DNA of 64,000 nucleotides from Candidatus Sulfotelmatobacter sp. (GTDB lineage Bacteria > Acidobacteriota > Terriglobia > Terriglobales > Acidobacteriaceae), in NCBI GenBank assembly GCA_030039165.1, contig JASHQM010000079.1, forward strand, positions 62,001-126,000, written 5' to 3'. The translations under genes were made by a program, and so were the position numbers. Below the pieces are notes generated by a model, which was not told the origin of the DNA, made no database searches, and worked only from the letters and a program-made list of their open reading frames with translations. Below, piece after piece: positions 18,666 to 27,918 of this stretch (positions within the stretch are counted from its first letter, which is position 1; every line of letters starts with the position of its first letter).

Positions 18666-19796
18666 ATGGCACGTTTCAAGGCTGAGATCGGACAACTGCT
18701 GATCATTGGTTTCGACGGCACGGAAATGTCGCCGCGCCTCAGATCTCTGCTCACGCGCATGCAGCCCGCCGGTGTGATTCTTTTCGCCCGCAATATAAAG
18801 AGCGCCCCGCAGACAAGGCATCTGCTTCGTGATTCCCAGAAATGCGTTTCCATGCGTCTCTTCACTTGCGTCGATCTCGAAGGCGGATTGGTCGACCGCT
18901 TTCGCGACGTGCTGGGAGCCGCACCTTCCGCGGCTGAGGTCTTTGTCACCGCAAACAAGAAATTGTTTCGGCGGCACGGACAAATCGTCGGAGAAAATTG
19001 CCGCGCTCTCGGCTTCAATGTCGACTTCGCTCCCGTGGTCGATCTCGCATTCGAAGCCTCGCACAAGGTTTTGGGTTCGCGCGCAGTTTCGCCTGATCCT
19101 CGCGAAACGATTGCCTATGCTCGCGAATTTCTCGCCGGGCTCCGAAACGCTGGCGTTCTCGGATGCGGTAAGCACTTTCCGGGCCTCGGCGAGGGCACAC
19201 TCGACAGCCATCAGAAGCTGCCGGTGATCGAGAAGCGGCTGAAAAAAATCTGGAACGAAGATCTGCTTCCTTACCGCAGGTTGCGTGCGCAGATGCCCAT
19301 GGTGATGGTGGCCCACGCAGCGTATCCGCAGATCACGAAAGATCGAACGCCGGCATCGATCTCCAAGGTCTGGATCACAGAAATTCTGCGCAAACGCATC
19401 GGTTTTCGCAATCTCATTGTTTCGGATGATCTGGAGATGGGTGGAGTCTCTTCCGTCGCTTCGACGGGGGACGCGGCGGTTGAGCATATTCGTGCCGGAG
19501 GAGACTTGCTGCTCGTCTGCCATCAGGAACAGCATGTGTGGCAGGCTTATGAAGCATTAGTGAAAGCGGCCGAGCGGGATGCGACATTTGCGGCGCGTGT
19601 CAGCAATGCCACGCGCCGCGTGCTCGCATTCAAGAAAAAACAGGCTCGGCTCTTGCGGAGTACAGCCTCTCCTTCGGCCGCCACGGTAGAACAACTTCCC
19701 CGCAGGTTGTGGGAGTTTGGCGAACAGGTGCGGCTCGAGGCTCTGGACGCAATCGAAACCGAACGGCTACTCCGCGCCCGGCGGCTGCGAATATGA
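18666..19796 (+). CDS. nagZ: Beta-N-acetylhexosaminidase, GH3
   Basis: 376 residues without a signal peptide, so cytosolic. GH3 signatures: GVILFARNI, the KHFPGLGEGTLDSH loop that contains the catalytic acid/base His, and the nucleophile Asp in VSDDLEMGG. NagZ removes terminal GlcNAc from anhydromuropeptides during peptidoglycan recycling. The next gene, anmK, starts inside its stop codon (ATGA), giving a four-base overlap and likely coupled translation. The C-terminal 60 residues are basic and variable. The pairing with anmK supports the recycling role over general hexosaminidase use. Confidence 0.9.
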   Translation: MARFKAEIGQLLIIGFDGTEMSPRLRSLLTRMQPAGVILFARNIKSAPQTRHLLRDSQKCVSMRLFTCVDLEGGLVDRFRDVLGAAPSAAEVFVTANKKLFRRHGQIVGENCRALGFNVDFAPVVDLAFEASHKVLGSRAVSPDPRETIAYAREFLAGLRNAGVLGCGKHFPGLGEGTLDSHQKLPVIEKRLKKIWNEDLLPYRRLRAQMPMVMVAHAAYPQITKDRTPASISKVWITEILRKRIGFRNLIVSDDLEMGGVSSVASTGDAAVEHIRAGGDLLLVCHQEQHVWQAYEALVKAAERDATFAARVSNATRRVLAFKKKQARLLRSTASPSAATVEQLPRRLWEFGEQVRLEALDAIETERLLRARRLRI

Positions 19797-21025
19797 AGAA
19801 GTCGGAACTGATTGTTGCCGGTGTGATGAGCGGCACATCTGCTGACGGAATTAATGTTGCGCTGGTGCGCATCGGCGAGCAACAAACGTCACCCAAAATG
19901 CCGATTGTGAAGGTGACTGGTCGCGGACAAGAGTTTCCGCACATGCACCCGCTACAAATACAACTCCTCGGGCACACGGAGCGGCCTTATCCCAGACAGG
20001 TTCGTGCCGCCGTGCTTGGCGCGATGAATTCTTCGCGCACCAGCGTAGCCCACCTGGCGCGATTAAGTTTCCTGCTGGGCGAGCTCTATGCAGAAGCAGT
20101 TATTGCGGCTGCGCGTCGCTTCCGAACAAAAGTCGAGCTCGTGGGCTGCCACGGGCAGACGCTCTACCATCAGGGCGAGCCGAAGTCGTTTCTTGGACGC
20201 AAAACTGCGGTTACATGGCAGACGGGCGAGGCCGCGATCATTGCAGCAACCGTTGGTGCCCCCGTAGTTTCAGATTTTCGTCCTGCCGACATGGCAGCCG
20301 GCGGAAGGGGCGCGCCGCTGGTGCCGTTTCTGGATTACATCCTCTTCCGCGATGGGCGGACTGGAAGAATCGTGCAAAATATCGGCGGCATCGCCAACCT
20401 CACTGTGATTCCGCCGCGCGCTTTGTTAAGCCATGTAATTGCGTTCGACACCGGACCCGGCAACATGGTGATTGATGCCGTCACCGAAACACTCTTTGGC
20501 CAGCCCTTTGATCGTGGCGGGAGGCTCGCGGCCAGAGGCAACGTATTAAAGGATGTCGTAGATCATTTCCTGGATCAAAAGTTCTTTAAGAAGAAACCGC
20601 CCAAAACGGCTGGCCGGGAGGAGTTTGGCCGCGAGTTTGTATCCGACTTCATGCGCCATTGCGAGCGTTGTACAAAAGAAGATGTTATCGCTACGGCCAC
20701 GGCGCTGACGGCAAGATCAATCGCGAATGCGGTGCACTATGTCCTAGCTAACACTCCGCGCCCTTCGATGGTAGCTTTCGAAGAAATGATTGTCTCCGGC
20801 GGCGGCGCGATGAACCACACTCTTATCGCCATGTTAAGCGCTGAGCTTGCGCCGCTTGGAGTTCGACTGCGGTTCTCCGACGAGTTCGGAGTGCCATCGG
20901 AGGCGAAAGAGGCGATGGCGTTCGCGTTGCTGGCGCACGAAACCTGGCATCACCGGGCGTCGAATGTACCCTCCGCGACCGGCGCGAAACATCCGGCCGT
21001 GCTTGGTAAGATTTCTTATCCCTAG
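19793..21025 (+). CDS. anmK: Anhydro-N-acetylmuramic acid kinase
   Basis: 410 residues from ATG 19793; a longer frame upstream is nagZ in another phase. Motifs of the AnmK kinase fold are GVMSGTSADGINVALV at the start, GCHGQTLYH, VSDFRPADMAAGG, NIGGIANLT and FDTGPGNMVIDA. AnmK opens and phosphorylates anhydroMurNAc to MurNAc-6-phosphate so it can re-enter metabolism. It is coupled to nagZ, which produces the sugar pathway substrate. MurQ, the next enzyme, is not in the window. Confidence 0.95.
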   Translation: MKKSELIVAGVMSGTSADGINVALVRIGEQQTSPKMPIVKVTGRGQEFPHMHPLQIQLLGHTERPYPRQVRAAVLGAMNSSRTSVAHLARLSFLLGELYAEAVIAAARRFRTKVELVGCHGQTLYHQGEPKSFLGRKTAVTWQTGEAAIIAATVGAPVVSDFRPADMAAGGRGAPLVPFLDYILFRDGRTGRIVQNIGGIANLTVIPPRALLSHVIAFDTGPGNMVIDAVTETLFGQPFDRGGRLAARGNVLKDVVDHFLDQKFFKKKPPKTAGREEFGREFVSDFMRHCERCTKEDVIATATALTARSIANAVHYVLANTPRPSMVAFEEMIVSGGGAMNHTLIAMLSAELAPLGVRLRFSDEFGVPSEAKEAMAFALLAHETWHHRASNVPSATGAKHPAVLGKISYP

Positions 21026-21063
21026 AATCGACGGCGGACTCAAAAGATCGAAAAGCAAAACTT

Positions 21064-21612
21064 ATGCCGGTTTACGTCTCCATGCTGCGCGGAATCAATG
21101 TCGGTCCGCACAAGCGAATCAAAATGGATAAACTCCGCGCGTGTTTCGAGGAACTGGGCTTGCAGCAGGTAAAGACCTACATCCAGAGCGGCAATGTATT
21201 GTTTAAGGCAGGGAAAATTGTGCCTCTCGCGTTATCGGCGAAAATCGAAAACGAGCTGCAGAAGAACTTCGGTTTCTCAGTACCCGTAGTGTCGCGCACG
21301 GCTGAGGAAATCAATGCGAGTGCTTCACAGAACCCATTTCTGAAAGAGCCTGGCATCGATCCTGAGAAACTTCACGTCATGTTTCTCTCCGACGCGCCGG
21401 CTGCTGCGGCCATAAAGAAGCTGGACGATTTGCTTGCAGTTCCAGAACAATATCGCTGGAGTGGGAAAGAAATCTATCTCTACTTGCCGAACGGAGTTGC
21501 CGCAAGCAAGCTGATGAAAGCGCCATTGGACCGCGTTTTTTCGGTTACCACCACCACTCGAAACTGGAAAACTGTTAACCAGCTCGCTCGAATGTGCCAG
21601 GATTGCCGTTGA
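21064..21612 (+). CDS. DUF1697 family protein
   Basis: 182 residues. The N-terminus YVSMLRGINVGPHKRIKMD and TYIQSGNVLF are the hallmarks of DUF1697. No enzymatic function is established for the family. It follows anmK by 38 bp, and its stop overlaps the next start (TGATG), so it is probably co-transcribed with the recycling genes and the lipoprotein gene downstream. Confidence 0.9.
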   Translation: MPVYVSMLRGINVGPHKRIKMDKLRACFEELGLQQVKTYIQSGNVLFKAGKIVPLALSAKIENELQKNFGFSVPVVSRTAEEINASASQNPFLKEPGIDPEKLHVMFLSDAPAAAAIKKLDDLLAVPEQYRWSGKEIYLYLPNGVAASKLMKAPLDRVFSVTTTTRNWKTVNQLARMCQDCR

Positions 21613-23150
21613 TGCTGATGCGAAGACCTCTTCTACGTACTGCCGCATTGCTCGCATTAATGGCCCCATTTTTGTCCTGCTCGCACAGGCCCGACCCGAA
21701 CACGCTGGTAATGGTGATTGATTCGAGCCCCACCAATCTCGATCCGCGCGTGGGAATTGATGGACAGTCCGAGCGTATCGACAGCCTGATCTTCGATTAT
21801 CTGCTCACGCGCGGCGACAACCTGAATGTTGCGCCCGGACTGGCGGAGCGCTGGGAGATTCCCGATTCCCTGACTTACATTTTTCACTTGCACAAAGGCG
21901 TGCGATTCCACGACGGCCGCCCGCTCACTGCTCGCGACGTGAAATGGACCTTCGATTCTCTGCTGACAGGAAAAGTTCGCAGCCCCAGAGGAGCAGCCTA
22001 TCGCTTCGTAGATCACATCGACGCGGTCGATGATTCGACGGTGGTCTTTCATTTGAAGGAGCCGGATTCGCCCCTGTTATGGAATTTCTCTACCGGTGCG
22101 GTCGGCATTGTGCCTTACGGCAGCGGAGGCGAACTCGGCGCTCATCCGATCGGCTCCGGGCCGTTCAAGTTTGTCAGCGCCGAGATGGACAAAGAAGTCG
22201 TCATCGAGCGCAACGACGAGTATTGGGGCGAGAAGCCGAAAATTGCCCGGGTCCGATTCGCGGTGGTGCCCGATGCTACTACGCAGGCGCTCGAGATGCG
22301 CAAAGGCAGCGGGGACGTCATCATTAACGCAATGTTCTCGCCCGATAGCGTCCTTACCCTTGAGCGTGAGCCGACATTGGAAGTCGAGTCGGGTCCGGGC
22401 ACGCGATTGGCATATCTGGCGTTCAATCTCCGCGATCCCATTCTGAAAGATGTTCACGTGCGGCAGGCAATTGCCTACGCGCTCGACCGCAAGCCGATGA
22501 CCGAATATCTGTGGCGGAACGAAGCGCAACCGGCGCGCAGCGTGCTTCCTCCACAAAGCTGGGCTTACGACGGCAACGTGGAGACGTACGATCACGACCC
22601 CGGCAAGGCGCGCACGCTGCTCGATGCCGCCGGTTACCCCGAAGTGAACGGTGTGCGATTTCACATCACCATGAAGACCTCCACCGACGAGAACACGCGC
22701 CTCATGGTTGCAGTGATACAGCAGCAGTTGCGCGAAGTCGGAATCGCGCTCGATATTCGTAGCTTTGAGTTCGCTACATTTTTTGCCGATGTGGTTCGGG
22801 GTGCATTTCAGATGTATGGCCTGCGCTGGATTGGAGGTAACGAGGATCCGGATATCTTCGAATATGCGTTCCACTCCTCGCGCTTCCCGCCGAACGGCGC
22901 GAACCGCAGCTACTATTCAAATCCCAAGGTGGACGCTCTAATCGATCAGGCGCGGCGCGCCACCGATCCAGCGGTAAGAAAGCCACTTTATTTCGAGGTT
23001 CAGCGTATCCTCGCCGAGCAGGAACCGTATGTCGATCTGTGGTATCTGGATAATGTGCTGATTCACAACAAGCGGGTGCGCAATCTGAAACTGAATCCGG
23101 CGGGGAACTACGACTTTCTGAAAACGGCAGAACTCGTGCCCAAGAGTTGA
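21612..23150 (+). CDS. Lipoprotein ABC-type peptide-binding protein (SBP family 5)
   Basis: 512 residues from ATG 21612 (MLMRRPLLRTAALLALMAPF); ATG 21618 is also possible. The lipobox LSC near residue 23 indicates a lipid-anchored periplasmic protein. The fold is the DppA/OppA class: FHLHKGVRFHDGRPLTARDV, NDEYWGEKPKI, VRQAIAYALDRKPM and DPGKARTLLDAAGYP. Such proteins capture peptides for an ABC importer, but no permease or ATPase gene is adjacent. Overlap with DUF1697 and closeness to nagZ-anmK suggest a murein-peptide-binding role like MppA; this is inference. Confidence 0.88.
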   Translation: MLMRRPLLRTAALLALMAPFLSCSHRPDPNTLVMVIDSSPTNLDPRVGIDGQSERIDSLIFDYLLTRGDNLNVAPGLAERWEIPDSLTYIFHLHKGVRFHDGRPLTARDVKWTFDSLLTGKVRSPRGAAYRFVDHIDAVDDSTVVFHLKEPDSPLLWNFSTGAVGIVPYGSGGELGAHPIGSGPFKFVSAEMDKEVVIERNDEYWGEKPKIARVRFAVVPDATTQALEMRKGSGDVIINAMFSPDSVLTLEREPTLEVESGPGTRLAYLAFNLRDPILKDVHVRQAIAYALDRKPMTEYLWRNEAQPARSVLPPQSWAYDGNVETYDHDPGKARTLLDAAGYPEVNGVRFHITMKTSTDENTRLMVAVIQQQLREVGIALDIRSFEFATFFADVVRGAFQMYGLRWIGGNEDPDIFEYAFHSSRFPPNGANRSYYSNPKVDALIDQARRATDPAVRKPLYFEVQRILAEQEPYVDLWYLDNVLIHNKRVRNLKLNPAGNYDFLKTAELVPKS

Positions 23151-23179
23151 CTTATACCGCCTGCGTAAGGTCCGCGTTC

Positions 23180-23722
23180 TCAGCATTCGGGCGCGTCGGC
23201 ATAACTCATGCATTTCGACTCGTCCTCGCCCACATACCACAAGGCCGACATATCGGATTTGTTGGCGAAAGCTGTGAACCAGAACGTGTAGCCGAAGCCG
23301 CCGAAATCCAATAGCTGTCCGTATCCAAATTGATCGGCATAATCGTTAGGGTTGCAAGTCGTCCCATAATAGAGCAGGGCATTGAAAGCATATTTTCCGG
23401 GATGCGCCACCGACACATCAACAGCCTGATACCGGTTTTTTCCCTGCTTATACCAGCATCCTTTAAAACTGGCGTCGGGATTTTTTGTTGCGTCGCCTGA
23501 GGCGTCACCGAGTTCCCCGCTCTCGGGAGATTGTTGCGGGCTCTGAGCGGAATTCGTCGCGCGGCTAACTGACATACCTGCTCCTTGCAAAGCAGTGCCA
23601 GAGTTTGCTTCCTGGCGCGGATGTACGCCGCAGGCAGCGAGAATCAGCAAGGTGGCAAGGCAGACAACTCCGGTTATTCGACTATCTGTTCCCAGGTGGG
23701 CATATGTCTTTTTCCTGCGCAT
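23180..23722 (-). CDS. Small lipoprotein of unknown function
   Basis: 180 residues. The N-terminus has a basic start and a lipobox (LATLLILAAC), then a Q/S-rich linker to about residue 85. The mature domain has two aromatic strands (GYGQLLDFGGFGYTFWF, WYVGEDESKCM) and five cysteines (CWY, TCN, KCM and the terminal EC besides the lipobox Cys), suggesting disulfides. An AGG lies close before the ATG. No family is recognised. It is convergent with the peptide-binding gene. Confidence 0.7.
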   Translation of the reverse strand: MRRKKTYAHLGTDSRITGVVCLATLLILAACGVHPRQEANSGTALQGAGMSVSRATNSAQSPQQSPESGELGDASGDATKNPDASFKGCWYKQGKNRYQAVDVSVAHPGKYAFNALLYYGTTCNPNDYADQFGYGQLLDFGGFGYTFWFTAFANKSDMSALWYVGEDESKCMSYADAPEC

Positions 23723-24031
23723 GCCTCACATATCGCACGCATGCACACTTTTGAAAAGCTCTGAGAAGTTTTGGAACCCCTGGTCGCGATGATTGCGGTG
23801 CAAACAGCGCACCGCAGCGGGAGGCTCGCCCGGATTCCTTCGCCTTTCAGCTCAGGGCAGGCTCTTCGCTGCGGCAAAACAGGCTTGCTCAGGATGACAG
23901 ACTGACTGAACCATCGCAGATTCGATCGCGCGCGAAGACTCTCCGGACTGCCGTGTTAGTATCGAATTTTCGTTTGAACAGCCGTTCGAGCGCGGCTATT
24001 CCTGGTGGCGTTGTCGGCGAAGCGGCGACTC
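23723..24031. other. Gap with a dispersed-repeat copy
   Basis: This gap lies between two divergent genes, so promoters for both are expected here. Apart from the repeat-like segment at 23831-23900, no feature is recognisable. Confidence 0.4.
23831..23900. repeat. Dispersed intergenic repeat ending in CTCAGGATGACA
   Basis: The segment runs CGGATTCCTTCGCCTTTCAG through GCAGGCTCTTCGCTGCGG to GCTTGCTCAGGATGACAG. Shorter related ends appear at 43464-43494 (CGTCGGATGACA) and 6172-6185 (GCTCGGAATGACG). Repeats of this look are common between genes in acidobacterial genomes. Within the window only similarity of the ends can be shown. Confidence 0.45.
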
Positions 24032-24823
24032 ATGCGCATTCTTTTCATTGGCGACATCTTCGGACGGCCGGGCCGCACCATCGTAAAAGACCGGCTGCCG
24101 GGAATTATGCGCGATCAATCGATCGATCTAGTGATCGCAAACGGAGAAAATGCCGCCGCCGGCTTCGGCATAACTCCCGCGCTGGCAGAAGAACTCTTCG
24201 ATCTCAGCATCGACGTGATTACTACTGGCAATCACATCTGGGATAAGCGCGAGATCATCGATTATTTTCAAGTGATCGATGGCAACGGGCGCGGTCCGCA
24301 GCGGCGCGTGTTGCGGCCGGCCAACTATCCGCCGGATATGCCGGGCTGGGGCGTATATCAGGGTACAAAAGCAAAGATTTCCTACGCAGTTGTCAACCTG
24401 CAAGGCCGCGTCTTCATGGGGTCGAACGACGACCCATTTCGCGTGGCAGACCAAATTTTGAGCAAGATCGAGGCGAAAGTGATTCTGGTCGATTTCCACG
24501 CCGAGGCGACATCCGAAAAAGTTTCTCTGGGATGGCACCTGGCTGGCCGGGTGACGGCCGTGATCGGAACACATACGCATGTGCCCACCGCGGATGAGCG
24601 CGTACTGCCCGGTGGTACTGCCTATATTACCGATGTGGGCATGAGCGGCCCGTATGACGGCGTGATCGGTGTCAAAAAAGAGTTGGTTGTCGGCAAATTC
24701 TTGAGCGGCATGCCGGTGCGCTTCGAGCCAGCCACGGGCGACGTTCGCCTTTGCGCCGTGGTGATCGATTGCGACGAGAAAACTGGCAAGGCGCGTTCGA
24801 TTGAGCGGCTGATGCTGAGCTGA
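24032..24823 (+). CDS. YmdB-family metallophosphoesterase (TIGR00282)
   Basis: 263 residues from ATG 24032 (MRILFIGDIFGRPGRTIVKD). The metallophosphatase residues are all visible: GDIFGRPGR, NGENAAAGFG, TTGNHIWDK, VDFHAEATSEK and GTHTHVPTADE. The family includes Bacillus YmdB, a 2',3'-cyclic nucleotide phosphodiesterase. Cytosolic, intact, single gene. The C-terminal YITDVGMSGPYDGVIGV also matches the family. Its substrate here is unknown. Confidence 0.93.
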   Translation: MRILFIGDIFGRPGRTIVKDRLPGIMRDQSIDLVIANGENAAAGFGITPALAEELFDLSIDVITTGNHIWDKREIIDYFQVIDGNGRGPQRRVLRPANYPPDMPGWGVYQGTKAKISYAVVNLQGRVFMGSNDDPFRVADQILSKIEAKVILVDFHAEATSEKVSLGWHLAGRVTAVIGTHTHVPTADERVLPGGTAYITDVGMSGPYDGVIGVKKELVVGKFLSGMPVRFEPATGDVRLCAVVIDCDEKTGKARSIERLMLS

Positions 24824-24873
24824 CGCACGTAATTCTTGCAAGAATGCAACTGCTCCGGCGTTCTTCTGATGCT

Positions 24874-24950
24874 GGCAGTTAGCACTTAGCGGTTGGTATT
24901 TGCATGGCTCGGTAACTGCGCGGCGGCATGCGCCGCAATTGCTAACTGCC
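24874..24950. repeat. Nested inverted repeat
   Basis: A perfect 10-bp pair, GGCAGTTAGC at 24874-24883 and GCTAACTGCC at 24941-24950, encloses a second stem GCGGCG/CGCCGC at 24920-24936. It sits after the YmdB-type gene and before the secretin gene. There is no T-run. It could be a folded transcript end or a small mobile-repeat remnant. Confidence 0.45.
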
Positions 24951-25040
24951 GCCCTCCCCTGAGATTCCGACCGTTGAAACCAATGGTACGTGGTCCTAAC
25001 GGTTCTCCGTGGGATCATTTGGCACGGTAAAATTTAGCGA

Positions 25041-26891
25041 ATGCGCCAGCTTGTCTACATCCTTGCTCTGTCTGCGGTCGCGATTCTGCCGGCGTTTGCC
25101 GAAGACAATGGCGCGCCAGGCGGCGACATAATTTCCTGTGGCAACGGCGTTCCGGGCGGTGTTAACTGCGTGGTTTCGCCTCAGGAACTCAAAGAAGCCC
25201 GCACCGCCTACAATCACGGCCGCAAACTACAGGAGCATCAGCGCCTGGAAGAGGCCTTCGACAGATTTGATGAGGCTTCACGGCTGGCGCCACAGGACGC
25301 TTCCTACTTTGAAGCGCGGGAAGTCGTGAAAGCACAGCTCGTCTTCCAGCATACGGAGCGCGGCGACGCGCTATTGACTGCGGGACATCTCGAACAGGCG
25401 GCAGCGGAGTTTCGCGCCGCCTTGAAGCTAGATCCCGACGATGAGTATCCGCAGCAGCGGCTGGCGCAAGCATTGCAGAGTCCGGAAAATCAAAAGCTCG
25501 CCGATGTGCCGGAGTTGCTCGCCGAATCGAGCGAGATTCATCTTCAACCCAGACTTGCGCGCGCAACGTTTCACTACGATGGCGATTCTCGCGGGCTCTT
25601 CACCGAGCTCGCCTCGGCATTCGGGATAACAACGCAGTTCGACGACTCACTGAAAACAAGATCCGTGCGTTTCCATGTCGATGAAGTTGATTTCTTCACT
25701 GCGCTTCGCCTGGCGTGCCGCGTCAGCAAGGCGATGTGGACGGCGATGGATACGCATGAGATCCTGATTGCCGAGGATACGGCGGAAAACCACAAGCAAT
25801 TTGACCGCATGGCGCTGGCAACTTTCTCCCTGCCCGGCGCGAGCACGCCACAGCAGACCAGCGAAATGGTGACCTCGCTGCGAAACATCTGCGAGTTTCA
25901 GAAGGTCAGCAACTCACAGCTTGGCACCATCGAAGTGCGCGCGCCGCAAGCGATGCTTGCGGCATGCACGAAACTCGTCCGGCAGCTGACCAGCGACCCG
26001 CCAGAGGTAACGATCGATCTTGAGATTTACCAGATTAGTCATGAGTTCACGCGCGAAATCGGCATGCACCTTCCCGATACTTTTAACGTGTACAACATTC
26101 CTGTGGCCGCCCTGGCGGCATTGGGAGGTCAAAGTATTCAATCGCTGGTGAATCAACTGGTTTCCTCGGGCGGCATCAATCAGGCGGGAAGCACGGCGAT
26201 TTCTGCGCTTCTGGCGCAATTGCAGAGCCAGCAGAGCGGCATCTTCAGCCAGCCGCTGGCAACCTTCGGTAACGGACTGGGTTTCACGGGCGTGAGCCTC
26301 GATCAACTCACGATGGCGCTCTCGCTGAATGAGTCGTGGGCGCAGAGTCTGAGCCACGTAACCTTGCGCGCCGAGCAGGGCAGTGATGCCAGTTTTCACC
26401 TTGGCGAGCGCTATCCCATTCTCAATGCCTCGTATGCGCCCATTTTCAATTCTTCGCAGATTGCTTCGGTGATCGGAAATCAGAGCTACATTCCGCCTGT
26501 ACCCTCGATCAGTTATGAGGATCTCGGATTGAACCTTAAGGCCAAGCCGGTGATTCATGGGGATGGCGAAGTCAGCCTCGAGCTTGAACTGCAAGTGCGC
26601 TCCCTTACCGGGCAGAGCGCCAATGGCATACCGGTCATTTCCAATCAGGAATACAAGGGCGGTGTTCGCTTGCAAGATGGCGAAGGCGCGGTCATCGCCG
26701 GCGAAATCACTACCAACGACGAACGCTCGATGCAGGGCTTGCCGGTCGTCTCTGAAATCCCTGGCCTTAATTGGGCTCTCGCCGATAACAACCGCACCAA
26801 GGAATATGACGAACTCCTTATCGTGCTCACGCCTCACATCGTGGCCAGCCGCGAAGTGAGCACGCCGGAGATCTGGGTAAATCAGCAATAA
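25041..26891 (+). CDS. Secretin (GspD/PilQ-like) with TPR, copy 1
   Basis: 616 residues. A signal peptide (RQLVYILALSAVAILPAFA) is followed by two TPR units (about 50-145), an STN/N0-type domain (about 170-260), an N1-like segment (about 270-340) and the secretin barrel domain (about 430-610). The latter contains LGERYPILNASY, DLGLNLKAKPVIHGDGEVSL and the final LNWALADNNRTKEYDELLIVLTPHIV region. Secretins form outer-membrane channels for type II secretion or type IV pili. Unlike the gene at 31829 it has no cohesin domain. No other secretion gene adjoins it, so it may serve a system encoded elsewhere or be a paralogue. Confidence 0.87.
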   Translation: MRQLVYILALSAVAILPAFAEDNGAPGGDIISCGNGVPGGVNCVVSPQELKEARTAYNHGRKLQEHQRLEEAFDRFDEASRLAPQDASYFEAREVVKAQLVFQHTERGDALLTAGHLEQAAAEFRAALKLDPDDEYPQQRLAQALQSPENQKLADVPELLAESSEIHLQPRLARATFHYDGDSRGLFTELASAFGITTQFDDSLKTRSVRFHVDEVDFFTALRLACRVSKAMWTAMDTHEILIAEDTAENHKQFDRMALATFSLPGASTPQQTSEMVTSLRNICEFQKVSNSQLGTIEVRAPQAMLAACTKLVRQLTSDPPEVTIDLEIYQISHEFTREIGMHLPDTFNVYNIPVAALAALGGQSIQSLVNQLVSSGGINQAGSTAISALLAQLQSQQSGIFSQPLATFGNGLGFTGVSLDQLTMALSLNESWAQSLSHVTLRAEQGSDASFHLGERYPILNASYAPIFNSSQIASVIGNQSYIPPVPSISYEDLGLNLKAKPVIHGDGEVSLELELQVRSLTGQSANGIPVISNQEYKGGVRLQDGEGAVIAGEITTNDERSMQGLPVVSEIPGLNWALADNNRTKEYDELLIVLTPHIVASREVSTPEIWVNQQ

Positions 26892-26948
26892 GCTGGGCTT
26901 CGGCTTTCAGCTTCGCATCAGGGATGAAGCGGACGCTGGAGCCTGCAT

Positions 26949-27878
26949 TTACTTCACGTCCTTCGCAGCGAAATCCACCAGGTTCTTCAGCGTATCGTTC
27001 GGAACATTCGCCACATTGCCGATGGTGCGGCCATTAATGAAAATCGTCGGCGTGCCTGTAACATCGACAGACTTGCCCAGCGCAATCGAGGCATCCACAT
27101 GCGCTTTAGCCACTGGGGTTGACGCACACGTGGCGACCTCTGACCCCTTTACGCCTGAGGCATCGGCAATGGCGGTCAGCTTCTCGTCGGCATTTTCGGC
27201 GGTTATGTCTGATTGCTGCGCGTAGGTGCTGGAGATGAACTTCCAGAAAGCATCATTCGATTGCTGCGCCACGCAGTCGGCGTAATAGGCTCCTTTAGCC
27301 GCCCAGTTGTGCATTTCGAGGGGGAAACTCTGCCACACGAAACGCGCATTAGGTTCGGCGCTTACCAGCGCTTCGACCGTCGGTTGCGCGGCTTTGCAAG
27401 CCGGACACTGCAAGTCCCCGAACTCCACGATAGTGACGGGCGCGTTCTTTGGCCCGCGCGAAGGGCCGGTGATTCCTTTATCGAGCAAGTTCTTGACAGG
27501 GTCGTAGGGCCGTGCGCCGAAAGGAATCAATTCGCCGATGACCGCATGTTGCCCATCCGGGGTGATATAAAGACGGCTTAACTGCTGCCCTTGTGAGCTG
27601 GCTAAGATAACATCCACTTCTGCCAGGCCCGCGGCGATCGAGGGTTTAATGGAAGAAATCTTCCAGCTCAATTGAGCGTCATAACCGAACGTCTGCTGCA
27701 AGAACGAGTCGACCGTGGCTTCCGATGGCAGAATATCAGCGGTGGCGGAAGCGCTCTTATCAGCGGGTTTCGCACCCGCCGTGGCGCCAGCGGGTACGGG
27801 TGTCGTGTTTTGGCCGAGGACAAACGTGCAAACTAGCAAAATGATAGTGAAAGAGAGCAGCTTGACAATACTGCGCAT
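26949..27878 (-). CDS. Exported DsbA-like thiol-disulfide protein
   Basis: 309 residues with a signal peptide (KLLSFTIILLVCTFVLG). Residues about 50-125 form an extra N-terminal domain. Residues about 135-305 form a DsbA/thioredoxin_4 domain with the active site C158-P-A-C161 in FGDLQCPACK and the cis-Pro loop VTGTPTIFING. Such proteins oxidise or isomerise cysteines in exported proteins. The Cys-rich lipoprotein at 23180 is a conceivable client, though this is speculation. It is convergent with the first secretin. Confidence 0.9.
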   Translation of the reverse strand: MRSIVKLLSFTIILLVCTFVLGQNTTPVPAGATAGAKPADKSASATADILPSEATVDSFLQQTFGYDAQLSWKISSIKPSIAAGLAEVDVILASSQGQQLSRLYITPDGQHAVIGELIPFGARPYDPVKNLLDKGITGPSRGPKNAPVTIVEFGDLQCPACKAAQPTVEALVSAEPNARFVWQSFPLEMHNWAAKGAYYADCVAQQSNDAFWKFISSTYAQQSDITAENADEKLTAIADASGVKGSEVATCASTPVAKAHVDASIALGKSVDVTGTPTIFINGRTIGNVANVPNDTLKNLVDFAAKDVK

Positions 27879-27918
27879 GGTTTCCTTTCAATTGTATCGA
27901 CTGTTTGCTGACTGATTT

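Noticed and set aside
25914..26888. Open frame of 324 codons opposite the first secretin
   Set aside because: Shadow of the coding strand; no recognisable domain and an Arg/His-rich composition.
26892..26948. Bidirectional terminator between the first secretin and the DsbA-like gene
   Set aside because: The AAGCTG/CAGCTT pair is only six bases with a 12-base loop and no T-run, too weak to claim.
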